Below are positions 47,946-58,530 of a stretch of 64,000 nucleotides of DNA, in pieces; positions within the stretch are counted from its first letter, which is position 1, and every line of letters begins with the position of its first letter. The notes beneath the pieces were generated by a model. That model was not told the DNA's origin and did no database searches. It saw only the letters and a program-made list of their open reading frames with translations. The DNA is taken from contig NC_092577.1 in NCBI RefSeq assembly GCF_037975245.1, forward strand, positions 31,397,898 to 31,461,897. The letters are read 5' to 3'. Origin of the DNA: Apostichopus japonicus. Its lineage: Eukaryota; Echinodermata; Holothuroidea; Aspidochirotida; Stichopodidae. A program made the position numbers and the translations under genes.

Positions 47946-49100
47946 TCTCCACTAACTATAGCTTAACGGGACTTAGACTCCGTCTCGTCTGGAAGAGACT
48001 GGACTGACCTCATAGTGTATTTCTAGTCATGTGATCGATCTGGCGCCAATTTTTAAAACTGCTTAATCTTTACAAATTACATATATAAACAAAGTATCTC
48101 AACTATACAACAATGGCCGCACTTCAAATGAACTTAGGCAAAAGAGTTGCTTCTGTACTACGCAGAGAACGTATATACGTTCCGGGACCGAAATTATTCT
48201 CTCGACAACTACAATGATGTATATACGAGCGATATCGGTTTCACGAGAAGATGGGTTGATGCACTTTAAAACACATGAGCTATAATGAACACTTTCAGAG
48301 TTTTTCTTATGTAGCTCTTAGCAAGAGCTCCGAGAGAGACATCACTAGAAGTGTTAAGTATATAGTACCTTCACATGCCCTTCCTTTGCAGCACCCTAGT
48401 ATAAGTGCTATCTTTCGTGCACCTAAAGAACTGTTTTCCGGAACACATGAGGTGTTTATTTTAATTCTGTCTGCACCTTCAAGAGCCAGGATTGAAAGTC
48501 TGCATTTAAAGTTGTCATTATTTCTTTAAAGGTTTTATGATCTGTAAATATAGGGTTTAGTGGAATCTTCCAAAGTAGATAACACTTTACTGGAAAACGC
48601 TTAATATGTGCAAATTGAACCATCTTTACAAGGTATACTTACTATATAGTCAAACATAGGGACTGTTTTTTAGACTCTTAACCAGTCATTAGTTGAAACC
48701 GCATTTGAGTCAAGAGTTCGTCTGTTAGTAATTTTTCCACAGTAGCATCTGCTGACAGGTCTAACAACATGTGCTACGGCGTTATAACAAACTTCAGTTT
48801 ATACTGATCGACTATATTGTCTCATATTCATAGTACAAACTGATCAAGCCATGGACATTGGATGTCCTAGTGATGCAAACTATAAGAGGACCTCCAAAAG
48901 AGAGGGTCAGATTGATATTTAGCATTTTAGAGACGCCCAGGATGTGGCACTCAAGTGGCACTCAAGTCAAGTATCGGGAGAGATGATTAACAATTGTACT
49001 GAATAGTATTTAAGATATAAACAAAATGAATAAAATCTTCTACTTTTAAAACTTGTCTTTAGTTGATTGGTGGACATAGTTTCCGGTCCTTGACACCGGG

Positions 49101-49392
49101 CAGGCGCGTAGCCAAGGGGGGGGGGAGGCGAAGAGGGCAGCCACCCCCCCCTCTTGAGCATATTTAAAAAAAAAATGTTTTTATGATATCGCTAGTATTT
49201 TCAAAAGAGAAAATGCTTAGATGCAACTTACAAGGCCTGGGAAGTGCCATTTCCAGCGATCTGGGAGGCATTTTCATCCAAAATTTTCTTGTACGCTTCG
49301 CGCCAGCCAATGGTGGCGCTACGCTTAGAGAGTTTGCAATGCCGAATCTACAGTTTCGCCCCTCCCTTGGCAAATTCCTGGCTACGCGCCTG
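49101..49392 (+). mobile_element. hAT-type MITE, family B (CAGGCGCGTAGCCA ends), copy 1
   Basis: Ends CAGGCGCGTAGCCA and TGGCTACGCGCCTG are perfect inverted repeats. ACACCGGG is duplicated at 49093-49100 and 49393-49400. 292 bp, non-coding. Confidence 0.95.
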
Positions 49393-49618
49393 ACACCGGG
49401 CCAGTTAAGAAGATAATTCGGCCCTCCCCCATCCCCCTCCCCGGTGATACTTTCACCCTTGCCATATGTCGGTTTCTCGTGCTCTCATTTGAGCACGAGG
49501 AAACGTGATGGGATATTATTAATATTGTCTTAATGACGTTAGCGAAAATGCTAAATCATCTTTATACCTAGGTAATTTGAATTCCTGCTCGAGACACGCC
49601 TGTATCTGTTAAGCTCAT

Positions 49619-49910
49619 CAGGCGCGTTGCCAGGAATTTGCCAAGGGAGGGGCGAAACTGTAGATTCGGCATTGCAAACTATCTAAGCGTAGCGCCACCA
49701 TATGTTGGCGCGAAGCGTACAAGAAAATTTTGGATGAAAATGCCTCCTAGATCGCTGGAAATGGCACTTCCCAGGTCTTGTTAGTTGCATCTTAGCATTT
49801 TCTCTTTTGAAAATACTAGCGATGTCATAAAAACACTTAATTTTTTTTTTTAAATATGCTCAAGGGGGGGGCGGCTGCCCCCTTCGCCCCCCCCCTTGGC
49901 TACGCGCCTG
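49619..49910 (-). mobile_element. hAT-type MITE, family B, copy 2 (inverted to copy 1)
   Basis: Exactly 292 bp like copy 1 and nearly its reverse complement, with CAGGCGCGTTGCCA (one change) and TGGCTACGCGCCTG ends. AAGCTCAT is duplicated at 49611-49618 and 49911-49918, so it is an independent insertion and not an inverted duplication of copy 1. Confidence 0.95.
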
Positions 49911-49950
49911 AAGCTCATCGTACAACTGTGTAAACAAAAGTAAGTGGGCC

Positions 49951-49982
49951 TGACGTTTCGATCCTAGCAGGATTGACTTCAG
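49951..49982 (-). ncRNA. Degenerate hammerhead-like motif (Penelope-type)
   Basis: On the minus strand CTGAAG, a stem pairing ATCCT with AGGAT around GCT, then GAAACGTC. The CTGAAG..GAAACGTC pattern is common at Penelope-like element ends; the T-to-A change in the core would weaken or kill cleavage. Confidence 0.4.
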
Positions 49983-50297
49983 AGGTTGAATGACACTATA
50001 GTGATATGTTAGATATTGAATGTTTACAGGAAATATGTTGAAATAAACTTCTTCGTTTTGTTTTTTTTGTTTTATGTGATGAGGTGTGAATGCAGTTATA
50101 ATACGGAAGCATAGTGCATGTCTATGCACGTGCGCAAAACACTATTGGCACCATAAATGAATTAATCTTGAAACTAGCCGTCTCATTGTCCAAGTGCGCA
50201 TGCGCCTGATGTGTATGACTGTTCCATGCATGCAGGTCATGTCACATTAGCGAGCGAAAACACGTATCACATTTCCATGTTAATGTGTCGAATATAG

Positions 50298-50320
50298 CAT
50301 GGAGCTATAACAACTCCATG
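50298..50320. repeat. CATGGAG hairpin
   Basis: CATGGAG and CTCCATG arms around CTATAACAA; related to the palindromes at 16368 and 56374. Confidence 0.7.
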
Positions 50321-50617
50321 CATATAGGTTATCTATCAAATCAATGAAACAGACTATGCTCTCACCTTTTCTTATACTTCAGAACTCTGAAAAATTAGAT
50401 TTCAAAACAACACAACGATGACGTCATATTATAAACACAAGTGCCAAGCACAGGCATGTACCGGATGCGCGACGATCATACCGTCACACATACACGCACA
50501 TTTACACACACAAAAAAAAACATTAGTTCTATAAATAACTGTGCAAGCCACATTCCGTGCATGTAGATGACATTTTTGCCAGTCATTATATTTGTTTGTC
50601 ACTACTTGCTGACGATT

Positions 50618-50930
50618 AAGGAAGAGGAAATGTTCACAGTATTGATTAAATGTCTTTCTTGTTTTTAGCACAAAAGATAAGAACTAAGTAAGCAGTTTTC
50701 ATGTGATATAAATTACTTGTTAATAAGTCTATGCTAAGGTTGTCTGTTCATTTGCGAACTTAAAACTTCCAACCTTCCACCTAGTATTATCTATAAAGAT
50801 TCCCATTTAGGAAGAGACTAGTGGAAACTTCATTGACTTTTACGGAAGAGGAAATGGTCAACTTACTTGATAAAATGTCTTTTCAAGTTTTTCGCGAAAG
50901 ATGTTAAACTAGTATTGGTATGCAGTTTTC
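50618..50930. repeat. Diverged tandem duplication (~230-bp period)
   Basis: GGAAGAGGAAATG-TCA, GATAAAATGTCTTT and TATGCAGTTTTC occur in the same order twice. Confidence 0.6.
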
Positions 50931-51654
50931 CTATGCGAAAAGAATGACGTTTATATTAATATACTAAGTAAAAACATACTAACTAATACTTACAACATTT
51001 GAACAATTATTGACTAAAGATTCCCCAAGTCAGGGAGATATACTCGTGTTACTCACTTGACGTACACCGTCGTGATGATCATACGGTTATGGCCAGGGGG
51101 TAGGAGCCGGGGGGGGGGGGGGGCACTGGGGGCACGTGCCCCCTTTTTTTCCAAAATAGCAAATGTGCCCTACTGGCAAATAAAATGTGCCCCTTTGATG
51201 AAGAACTGTCGTTTGGATATCTAAAGCCTTTGTTAATTTTAATATTTCATTTTAATTATTTATTTTAAGTCTGTACATGCTATTTTTAAGTGGCATCCCA
51301 TATCTTTTGGTATAGCACGGTTAACAATAAACAATCTCAATAAAGTATTGATAGCATGCATATACTAACACATCATATATATTTGAGTGATATGGCCGGT
51401 GTTTATCGGTTTATAACATAACGAGTTATGTTTTTGGAATGAGAAAATGCCCCTCTGATGTTGTGCCAACCCCCACACTTTTTTGTCAGTCTTTTGTTCA
51501 TCCTTATAATGTTTGTATTTTGCCTTTGAAAGGGATACAGTCTATCAAAACAGTTCGACATATTGTTGCGTATACGAAATAAATTTGCCACATGTTTGCC
51601 CAGGTTTGCCCGGCTTATTATGCAAGACATGTATGGATGTTAAATTAGATTCAG

Positions 51655-51775
51655 TGTAGTTCAGTTCCGTTCAGTCCAGTTCAGTTCAGTTCAGTCCAGT
51701 TCAGTTCCGTTCCACTCAGTCCAGTTCCGTTCTGTTCCTTTTCGTTCCGTTCCGTTCTGTTCCGTCCCGTACAAT
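51655..51775. repeat. GTTCA/GTTCC pentanucleotide minisatellite
   Basis: Alternating GTTCA, GTCCA and GTTCC repeats; the composition shifts from GTTCA to GTTCC along the array. Confidence 0.9.
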
Positions 51776-51906
51776 GTCTCATTCGGTGGAAACCTCCGAG
51801 GGCCGCAGTAAAAACTGCTTGTTGAAGTTTGAGCATCAGTGACCATTATTGTACTTTCTAGCACATTTGATATTTACGATATTTATTGATACAATATATA
51901 CATACA

Positions 51907-51917
<11 letters not shown>

Positions 51918-51963
<46 letters not shown>
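51918..51963. repeat. (TA)n microsatellite
   Basis: About 23 TA units. Confidence 0.95.
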
Positions 51964-51965
<2 letters not shown>

Positions 51966-52004
51966 TATATACGAGGAGAATGGAAGCTCGCGACCGGATA
52001 AGAG

Positions 52005-52328
52005 GTGATGACAATACGGGCTTGTCAAGGGCAATTGAATGCAAAATAGGTTTGCTTCGAGGTTGGTTTCATCTCCTGTTTACTTGTGCAGGGAAAGCCC
52101 CTGTTAGTGTTACGCACCATGGCGTGGGCGTAGAGTGTGAGTGAATTCTTTTTATTAGTTTTATTATTTTTTGGATGACAATACGGTCTTATCACGGGCA
52201 AGAATACCAGATATATTGTTTCGAGGTTGGTTTCATCTCCTGTTTACTCTGAAAAACGTCTTGAATTAAACTTGTGCAGGGAAAGCCCCTGTTATATGCA
52301 CCATGGCGTGGGGGCGTAGAGTGTGAGT
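52005..52328. repeat. Tandem duplication, ~170-bp unit
   Basis: GATGACAATACGG, TTTCGAGGTTGGTTTCATCT, CTTGTGCAGGGAAAGCCCCT and CACCATGGCGTGGG..CGTAGAGTGTGAGT recur in order twice, each ending in TTATTATT-rich sequence. Confidence 0.85.
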
Positions 52329-53614
52329 ATTATTATTATTTATTTTTATTATTATTTTTTGTGCGAGTATACAACCCGTCGCATTACACAACAACACGTA
52401 TTTACATGTGGGCAAAGGTCGATCCACTATCAAACTGCGCGTGTGTTTGTAGGGGGAGGGAGAAGGGGAAAGACGGGGGGGTGGGAGTAGCAGAAAACCG
52501 GTGCGATGTGGGACTTAACAATGCAGACGAAATTTCGACTATTTTGTCGGAATTTCCAATCTTCATTATGTACCATTATTTTATGTAAAATGGGCGCTAA
52601 TGAAGCTTTTCACAAGTCTGGGTCACGGGCCATGCCCGCTGCTCCACCGCTCCTTGTTGCATTGCTAATAAACATCAAATCTCCTCTTTTCCTTGTATTC
52701 TTAAAAGTGCTATACTTTTCTTGGGATGTCTTCGCAGAAAACGAGATGAACGGTAAAAATGTGTTTTGCATGCCATCGGTCTATATACACAGGATACAAA
52801 ATCTATTTACAAAATATAATTATATATGTAAATTGTGCGGTACGAAATAGTGTCAAATATAGTGTTATTCAGAATTGTGACAAATTTTGCATCTGTATGC
52901 TTCTGTATGTTTCTGTATTTGATATAGGCCTATGTGATATGTTTGTATACCTTCTATGTTTTGTGCACCGTTTCATGATGTAAGATACTGTCTTTGGTTT
53001 CTCTTCATTCTCTTTGAATACATTACACAGAACACATTATACAGTGGCATGCAAGTGCTTTCAAAAGTGTGTATGGGGGGGGGCAGGGGGTGGGAGTATG
53101 GGTGTGCATGGGGTGTGCATGTGTGTATGGTGGGGGAAGCAGGGGGTGCTAAAATATCCTTGACTGATGTAGGTAGTGGCTGAACCTATACTAAAATGAC
53201 CAGAGGCGAATGAAGGATTGTTTATAAAAGGAGCATGTGGCCCTGGGTCGCAGTAGGGTCTGTGTGTCTGAGACCTGAGGGTCAAATCAGAGTGCATTCT
53301 AATGCATTTAGACTATAAATTAGGTCTATAACTAGCTTTTTATGCAATATTGTGCTATAATCTTGATTCTTCTTTGTTCGTGGTGGTTAGAAATGGGTTG
53401 TACACCCCTTGCAACGTTCTCTCCTCCTCGGGCTGGAAGTAAAAATCCCCCACTTAACCAGTTACCCCTGATTGGCCATGCAAGGTTAATTGATGCGGCT
53501 ATGACGCCCTAGCTTGTAATCACGGTAGCTCAAGAAGAAAATATATGATTGATATCATACTCAGTATATGTATTGGTCATGGTCGGTAGATGATCCTATT
53601 GGTTTCGGTAGGGA

Positions 53615-54320
53615 TTCTCTTGCATATTAATGAGTAGGCGGGGCTTAACGTAAAATTCTGGAAATTTTAATATCTCTTCAACCGTATGTCCGATTTAGTT
53701 CATTCTGGGTATGGTGATGTAACTACATATTAAGTACCTGTTCTTTGCAACAACAATTTTAATATCATTAATATTCATGAGTGGGTGGGGCTTGACGGGA
53801 AATTGTCAAAACAGCTTGTAAACATGATATCTCAACCACCACCAAGTTGAATCAATGTCATACTTAGTAGGTAGATGTACTGTGATGAGTAAATTGTTTT
53901 TCGGTTTCCATGTCATGAATGTTAATGAATGGGCATGGCTTAACGTATATATAATTTGGTTCATGCTGTTATGGTGATGTTGGTACAAAATAAGCACAAT
54001 TTCATGACATTTCCATCTTTATGTCATTAATATTCATCCAATTGCAAGAAAATGGCTTTTAAACACCAAATGTGCTATGATTTTCATCATTGACATATTA
54101 GGTTTGTCACACTACATTCATACAACCAACCATGTTGTTTTTTGTGTGCGTATCATGAATATTAATGAATGAACATAAAATTCTTCCTCTGACATCTCTG
54201 AAATATGTCTAAATAGCTTTATACATATATGTTCTTAGATAATACAATGTAAATACAGTATAGAGATACAGTACATGCTTATGAGATCATATAATTTGAC
54301 CTCATTAATATTCATGTATG
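53615..54320. repeat. Degenerate repeat family with ATTAATATTCATGA core
   Basis: CATTAATATTCATGAGTGGG-like cores followed by GGGGCTTAACG recur at about 53625, 53770, 53920, 54028, 54160 and 54305. Between cores are GATATCTC and GGTGATGT-type blocks. Spacing is irregular (110-150 bases). Confidence 0.65.
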
Positions 54321-55000
54321 TATCTGTTTTAATACGATGTAGACTTTGTCAACATGATCACTGATTCCTGATACCTTCCTTTATATGTTGCCGCATTTAG
54401 TCAATGGATAATGCCTCTTCATTTTTTGGTGTGTACAATTTCATGAATATGAACATGGCTTTTTATGTTTTATTTTATTTATTATTATTAACATTGCTTA
54501 CAACACTATGGATCATGTTTGATCATGCGGAACCACTAAACGTTTTTTTTTCGTTTTCTGGTTTGACTTCTATTGATTATAATTTACTTACGTCTATCCT
54601 TCCACAAGTCTGCTGATCTGACACTGAAATAAGCGTTGGGAATGATGAAGACCGCAAAGCTTCACCCCCTAGGCCCCCATGAAGGGCCTTAGGGAGGACC
54701 CCTGTTACCCCATGTCAGCGTGATATTGCGCTCCGCAGTCTTCATTGGTGGCCTCTGGCACCAGTTTGCATTACCCGCATTCTGTGCCCATCTCCCCCAA
54801 CGCCCCCCTCCCTCCCCTTAATGTCGTTCCCATTTTGTCAGGCTGTCCACCACTCAACTTCCAAATGTCTGGCGACTCCAACTGCATTAACATCTAACTC
54901 CTCCCCCCCCCCCCCCTCCTATCCCTCCTACTCGCCAACCTCTTTCAACCCGCCCCTAATTTTCGCCGAGCATCCATTTATTGATATTTTCTCTCTGCAG

Positions 55001-55087
55001 CCCATCGAGGGAACCTCCAAAGTCTGACAAACGTGATCTGTCAGATATGTCTGAAGATGCCAAGAAGCTGTGGGAGAAAAATGAGAT
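55001..55087 (+). CDS. Candidate shared second coding exon of an unrecognised gene
   Basis: A strong acceptor (ATTTTCTCTCTGCAG) and a near-consensus donor (GAGAT|GTAAGT) bound 87 bases. The phase fitting both upstream candidate exons (one base, 28 codons, two bases) is open: PSREPPKSDKRDLSDMSED then AKKLWEKNE. Of the two other frames, one meets a stop within nine codons. The peptide is hydrophilic and charged with a helix-prone end. The next exon must lie beyond 64000. No family recognised. Confidence 0.6.
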
Positions 55088-55428
55088 GTAAGTACCTTTA
55101 TAATTTTATCATCATCTTATAGTTTTTATCGTTAAAATAAAGTGACATAAATTATTATCAAAATGTGTAATTGGAATAGGGAAACTCAACAAGGATTCAA
55201 ATGGAATATTAGTTATGCCCCTGCCCAATGGCGTAGCAACGGGGGTGTCCCCCCCCCCCGTGGATACCCCCATATATTTGTCTGTTAATCCCCCGCTACC
55301 ACAAAAAAAAAACAGATTTTTTTTTTTTTTTTTTTTTTTTGTCTGTTGTGGTTTTGTTTGTACTCAAACCGACAAATGAAAAACACCGAAAAAAAATTAA
55401 TGTAAGATTCAACCTCAATGGTCTATAC

Positions 55429-55753
55429 CAGGGTTTCCCTAACTTTATCCCCCACGAACCCCCTGTGGATGTCAGAGTTGTCCACGAACCCCAAACTTTT
55501 CGAGACAAGATCTGAGTCATTATTATACTATAATAAGCATAAGAGTGCTTCGTAAAAGATCAAGTTGATAGTGTAATATTGTGGAGTTTGTCGATAGGTA
55601 CGAATTTTGTACATTACTAAATTATTTGATATTTTCAGATTTTAGTTCAACAAAACGTACTCTAGTTTTGACCTTCAGAAACGTCTCACGAACCCCCTGG
55701 GATGGAGTCACGCACCCCCTGGGGGTTGATGCACCCCAGTTAGGGAACCTCTG
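55429..55753. mobile_element. Non-autonomous hAT element (CAGGGTTTCCCTAACT ends)
   Basis: The left end CAGGGTTTCCCTAAC and right end GTTAGGGAACCTCTG are inverted repeats. Flanking octamers GTCTATAC (55421-55428) and ATCTATAC (55754-55761) match at 7 of 8 bases. Subterminal CACGAACCCCCTG repeats occur near both ends. Confidence 0.9.
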
Positions 55754-56373
55754 ATCTATACCATTAAACAGAACTGATTTAATCACAAAATCAATTGGAA
55801 CTGTGAAATGTCACAATCAAAACGGTAATCAGGCTGCAGATAGCACACTCTAACAAGATAATTCGTATAGCCTAATCTACGTCTGGCGACGAGAGACTTT
55901 TACGAGGCCTAAACGAGTTCAAGTAGAACATTGATTCGCATGCGTACGAGTAGCCTACAAGGTTTCTAAGTACAAGTATTGCTGGCTATATATGAGTACC
56001 TAATATTGTACCCAATGTACTATAAGCCTTCTAGATTTCCAGAATCGTCCCAAGTTCCGAATACTATGCCTATATAGTAAAAAACCCATGAGGACAAATA
56101 CAAGCATAGGCTATTATGTTATAGAATACCAGTATAGCCTATCTATCCTACCAGTCAGGATTTACTATCACGTCTGGCTGATGACCTCAACAATATAAAG
56201 GGGTCATAATTTCATCCATTGCGAATGTAACCTAACTCGATAAAGTTGAGCAAATCACGACAAATACTATTTTACAGACTTCTTTCAAATTGTATTCATT
56301 TCCCAGGGTTATGTATAGTCCCTGGCTTTCGTGCGTTTCTTACACCGCTTGTGGTGAGCTCTGTGCATAAGAC

Positions 56374-56397
56374 CATGGAGCTATTACCGGCTCCATG
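56374..56397. repeat. CATGGAGC hairpin
   Basis: CATGGAGC and GCTCCATG arms around TATTACCG; third member of the group at 16368 and 50298. Confidence 0.7.
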
Positions 56398-56959
56398 ATA
56401 AGACGTACGTATATACTCAACCTGACTATATAATAGACTAGACGAAAAACATTCCTTGCCAGGTATTCTTTGGGTCTACATGGTCCTATTTCTATTTATT
56501 TTCATATTAAAATGTAAGATTGACCTCTTTAGTACTTCTTTGAACTGTAAAATTCCCACAACAATAAGTTGCAGTTCTGACACTTAACCTAACTCGGTAT
56601 AAATTCTGTTCTCTCTGAAATATCAGCCAAGTTCTGCAGTTAAAATTGTTTCGCACGTTTGTGTGCAATAAAGACCTCTCGGTGTCTAGACCATGCACTA
56701 TGTTCTGTATCTACGTATAGTAAACTATTACAATATGTTTCTTTACTGTTTACGTGTTATAATTTGAGAGCCAAAACATTGAAAGTGGAGACATTACCGG
56801 AAATCAGAACATATTGACTACTATTAATTTTAACCCTTGTTTTGACCCCATAGTACATTTGGAAATCGGGCTATAAATAGCATAGTTGTATGAGCAACCG
56901 ATACTGTCCCCGATTTTCAATATGGTCAGAGTACGAGCGGTAGTACAAATCCATGAAAG

Positions 56960-58530
56960 CGAGTACAAAGTATAGTGGTGACTAAATATGAAAAAGAGTA
57001 CAAGTATATAGGTAACTATATGCGAAAACGTGTACACTTATAGAGGTAACTATATGTGAAAACGAGTACAGTTGTAGAGGTAACTATATGTGAAAACGAG
57101 TACAAGTATAGAGGTAACTATATGTGAACACGAGTTCAAGTATAGAGGTAACTATATGTGAACACGAGTACAAGTATAGAGGTAACTATATATGAAAACG
57201 AGTACATTTATAGAGGTAACTATATAACGAGTTCAAGTATAGAGGTAACTATATGTGTAAACGAGTACAACTTTATAGAGGTAACTATATGTGAAAACGA
57301 GTACAGTTATAGAGGTAAGTATATGTGAAAACGAGTACAAGTATAGAGGTAACTATATGTGAAAACGAGTTCAAGTATAGAGGTAACTATATGTGAAAAC
57401 GAGTACAAGTAAAGAGGTAACTATATGTGAAAACGAGTACAGTTATAGAGGTAACTATATGTGAAAACGAGTACAAGTATAGAGGTAACTATATGTGAAA
57501 ACGAGTACAAGTATAGAGGTAACTATATGTGAACACGAGTTCAAGTATAGAGGTAACTATATGTGAAAACGAGTACAGTTATAGAGGTAACTATATGTGA
57601 AAACGAGTACAAGTATAGAGGTAACTATATGTGAAAACGAGTACAAGTATAGAGGTAACTATATGTGAACACGAGTTCAAGTATAGAGGTAACTATATGT
57701 GAAAACGAGTACAGTTATAGAGGTAACTATATGTGAAAACGAGTACAAGTATAGAGGTAACTATATGTGAAAACGAGTACAGTTATAGAGGTAACTATAT
57801 GTGAAAACGAGTACAAGTATAGAGGTAACTATATGTGAAAACGAGTACAAGTATAGAGGTAACTATATGTGAAAACGAGTACAGTTATAGAGGTACTAAC
57901 TATATGTGAAAACGAGTACAAGTATAGAGGTAACTATATGTGAAAACGAGTACAAGTATAGAGGTAACTATATGTGAACACGAGTTCAAGTATAGAGGTA
58001 ACTATATGCGAACACGAGTACAAGTATAGAGGTAACTATATATGAAAACGAGTACAGTTATAGAGGTAACTATATAACGAGTTCAAGTATAGAGGTAACT
58101 ATATGTGTAAACGAGTACAACTTTATAGAGGTAACTATATGTGAAAACGAGTACAGTTATAGAGGTAAGTATATGTGAAAACGAGTACAAGTATAGAGGT
58201 AACTATATGTGAAAACGAGTTCAAGTATAGAGGTAACTATATGTGAAAACGAGTACAAGTAAAGAGGTAACTATATGTGAAACGTGTATAAGTATAGAGG
58301 TAACTATATGTGAAACGAGTACAAGTGTAGAGGTAACTATATATGAAAACGAGTACAAGTATACAGGTAACTATATGTGAAAACGAGTACAAGTATAGAG
58401 GTAACTATATGTGAAAACGAGTACAAGTATAGAGGTAACTATATGTGAACACGAGTACAAGTATGTGGGGAGTAACGAGGTAACTATATGTGAAAACGAG
58501 TACACGTATAAAGGTTACTATATATATGCT
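56960..58530. repeat. 34-bp satellite array, ~45 units, with 850-bp higher-order repeat
   Basis: Each unit contains AACGAGTACAAGTATAG then AGGTAACTATATGTGA. Variants (ACAGTTATAG, GTTCAAG, GAACACGAG) are themselves repeated. The deleted unit TATATAACGAGTTC occurs at 57221 and again at 58071, exactly 850 bases (25 x 34) apart, with matching neighbours, so a block of 25 units was duplicated. It is not a CRISPR array: units are contiguous with no spacers. Confidence 0.95.

Larger units (their letters stand above)
44788..55000 (+). other. Presumed 10-kb intron filled with transposons
   Basis: No coding exon recognised between the two candidate exons. It holds a hammerhead-like motif, three hAT-type elements, several tandem duplications and microsatellites, each listed separately. 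GT at 44788 and TTTTCTCTCTGCAG before 55001 define its ends. Confidence 0.5.

Noticed and set aside
51095-51480. Another hAT-type element beginning near TAGGAGCCGGGG
   Set aside because: The left part resembles MITE ends and GTGCCCC repeats recur inside, but no matching right terminus or target duplication was found. A similar lone fragment is at 55226-55270.
56960-58530. Possible CRISPR array
   Set aside because: Repeats are head-to-tail without unique spacers, in clearly eukaryotic DNA. It is a satellite.
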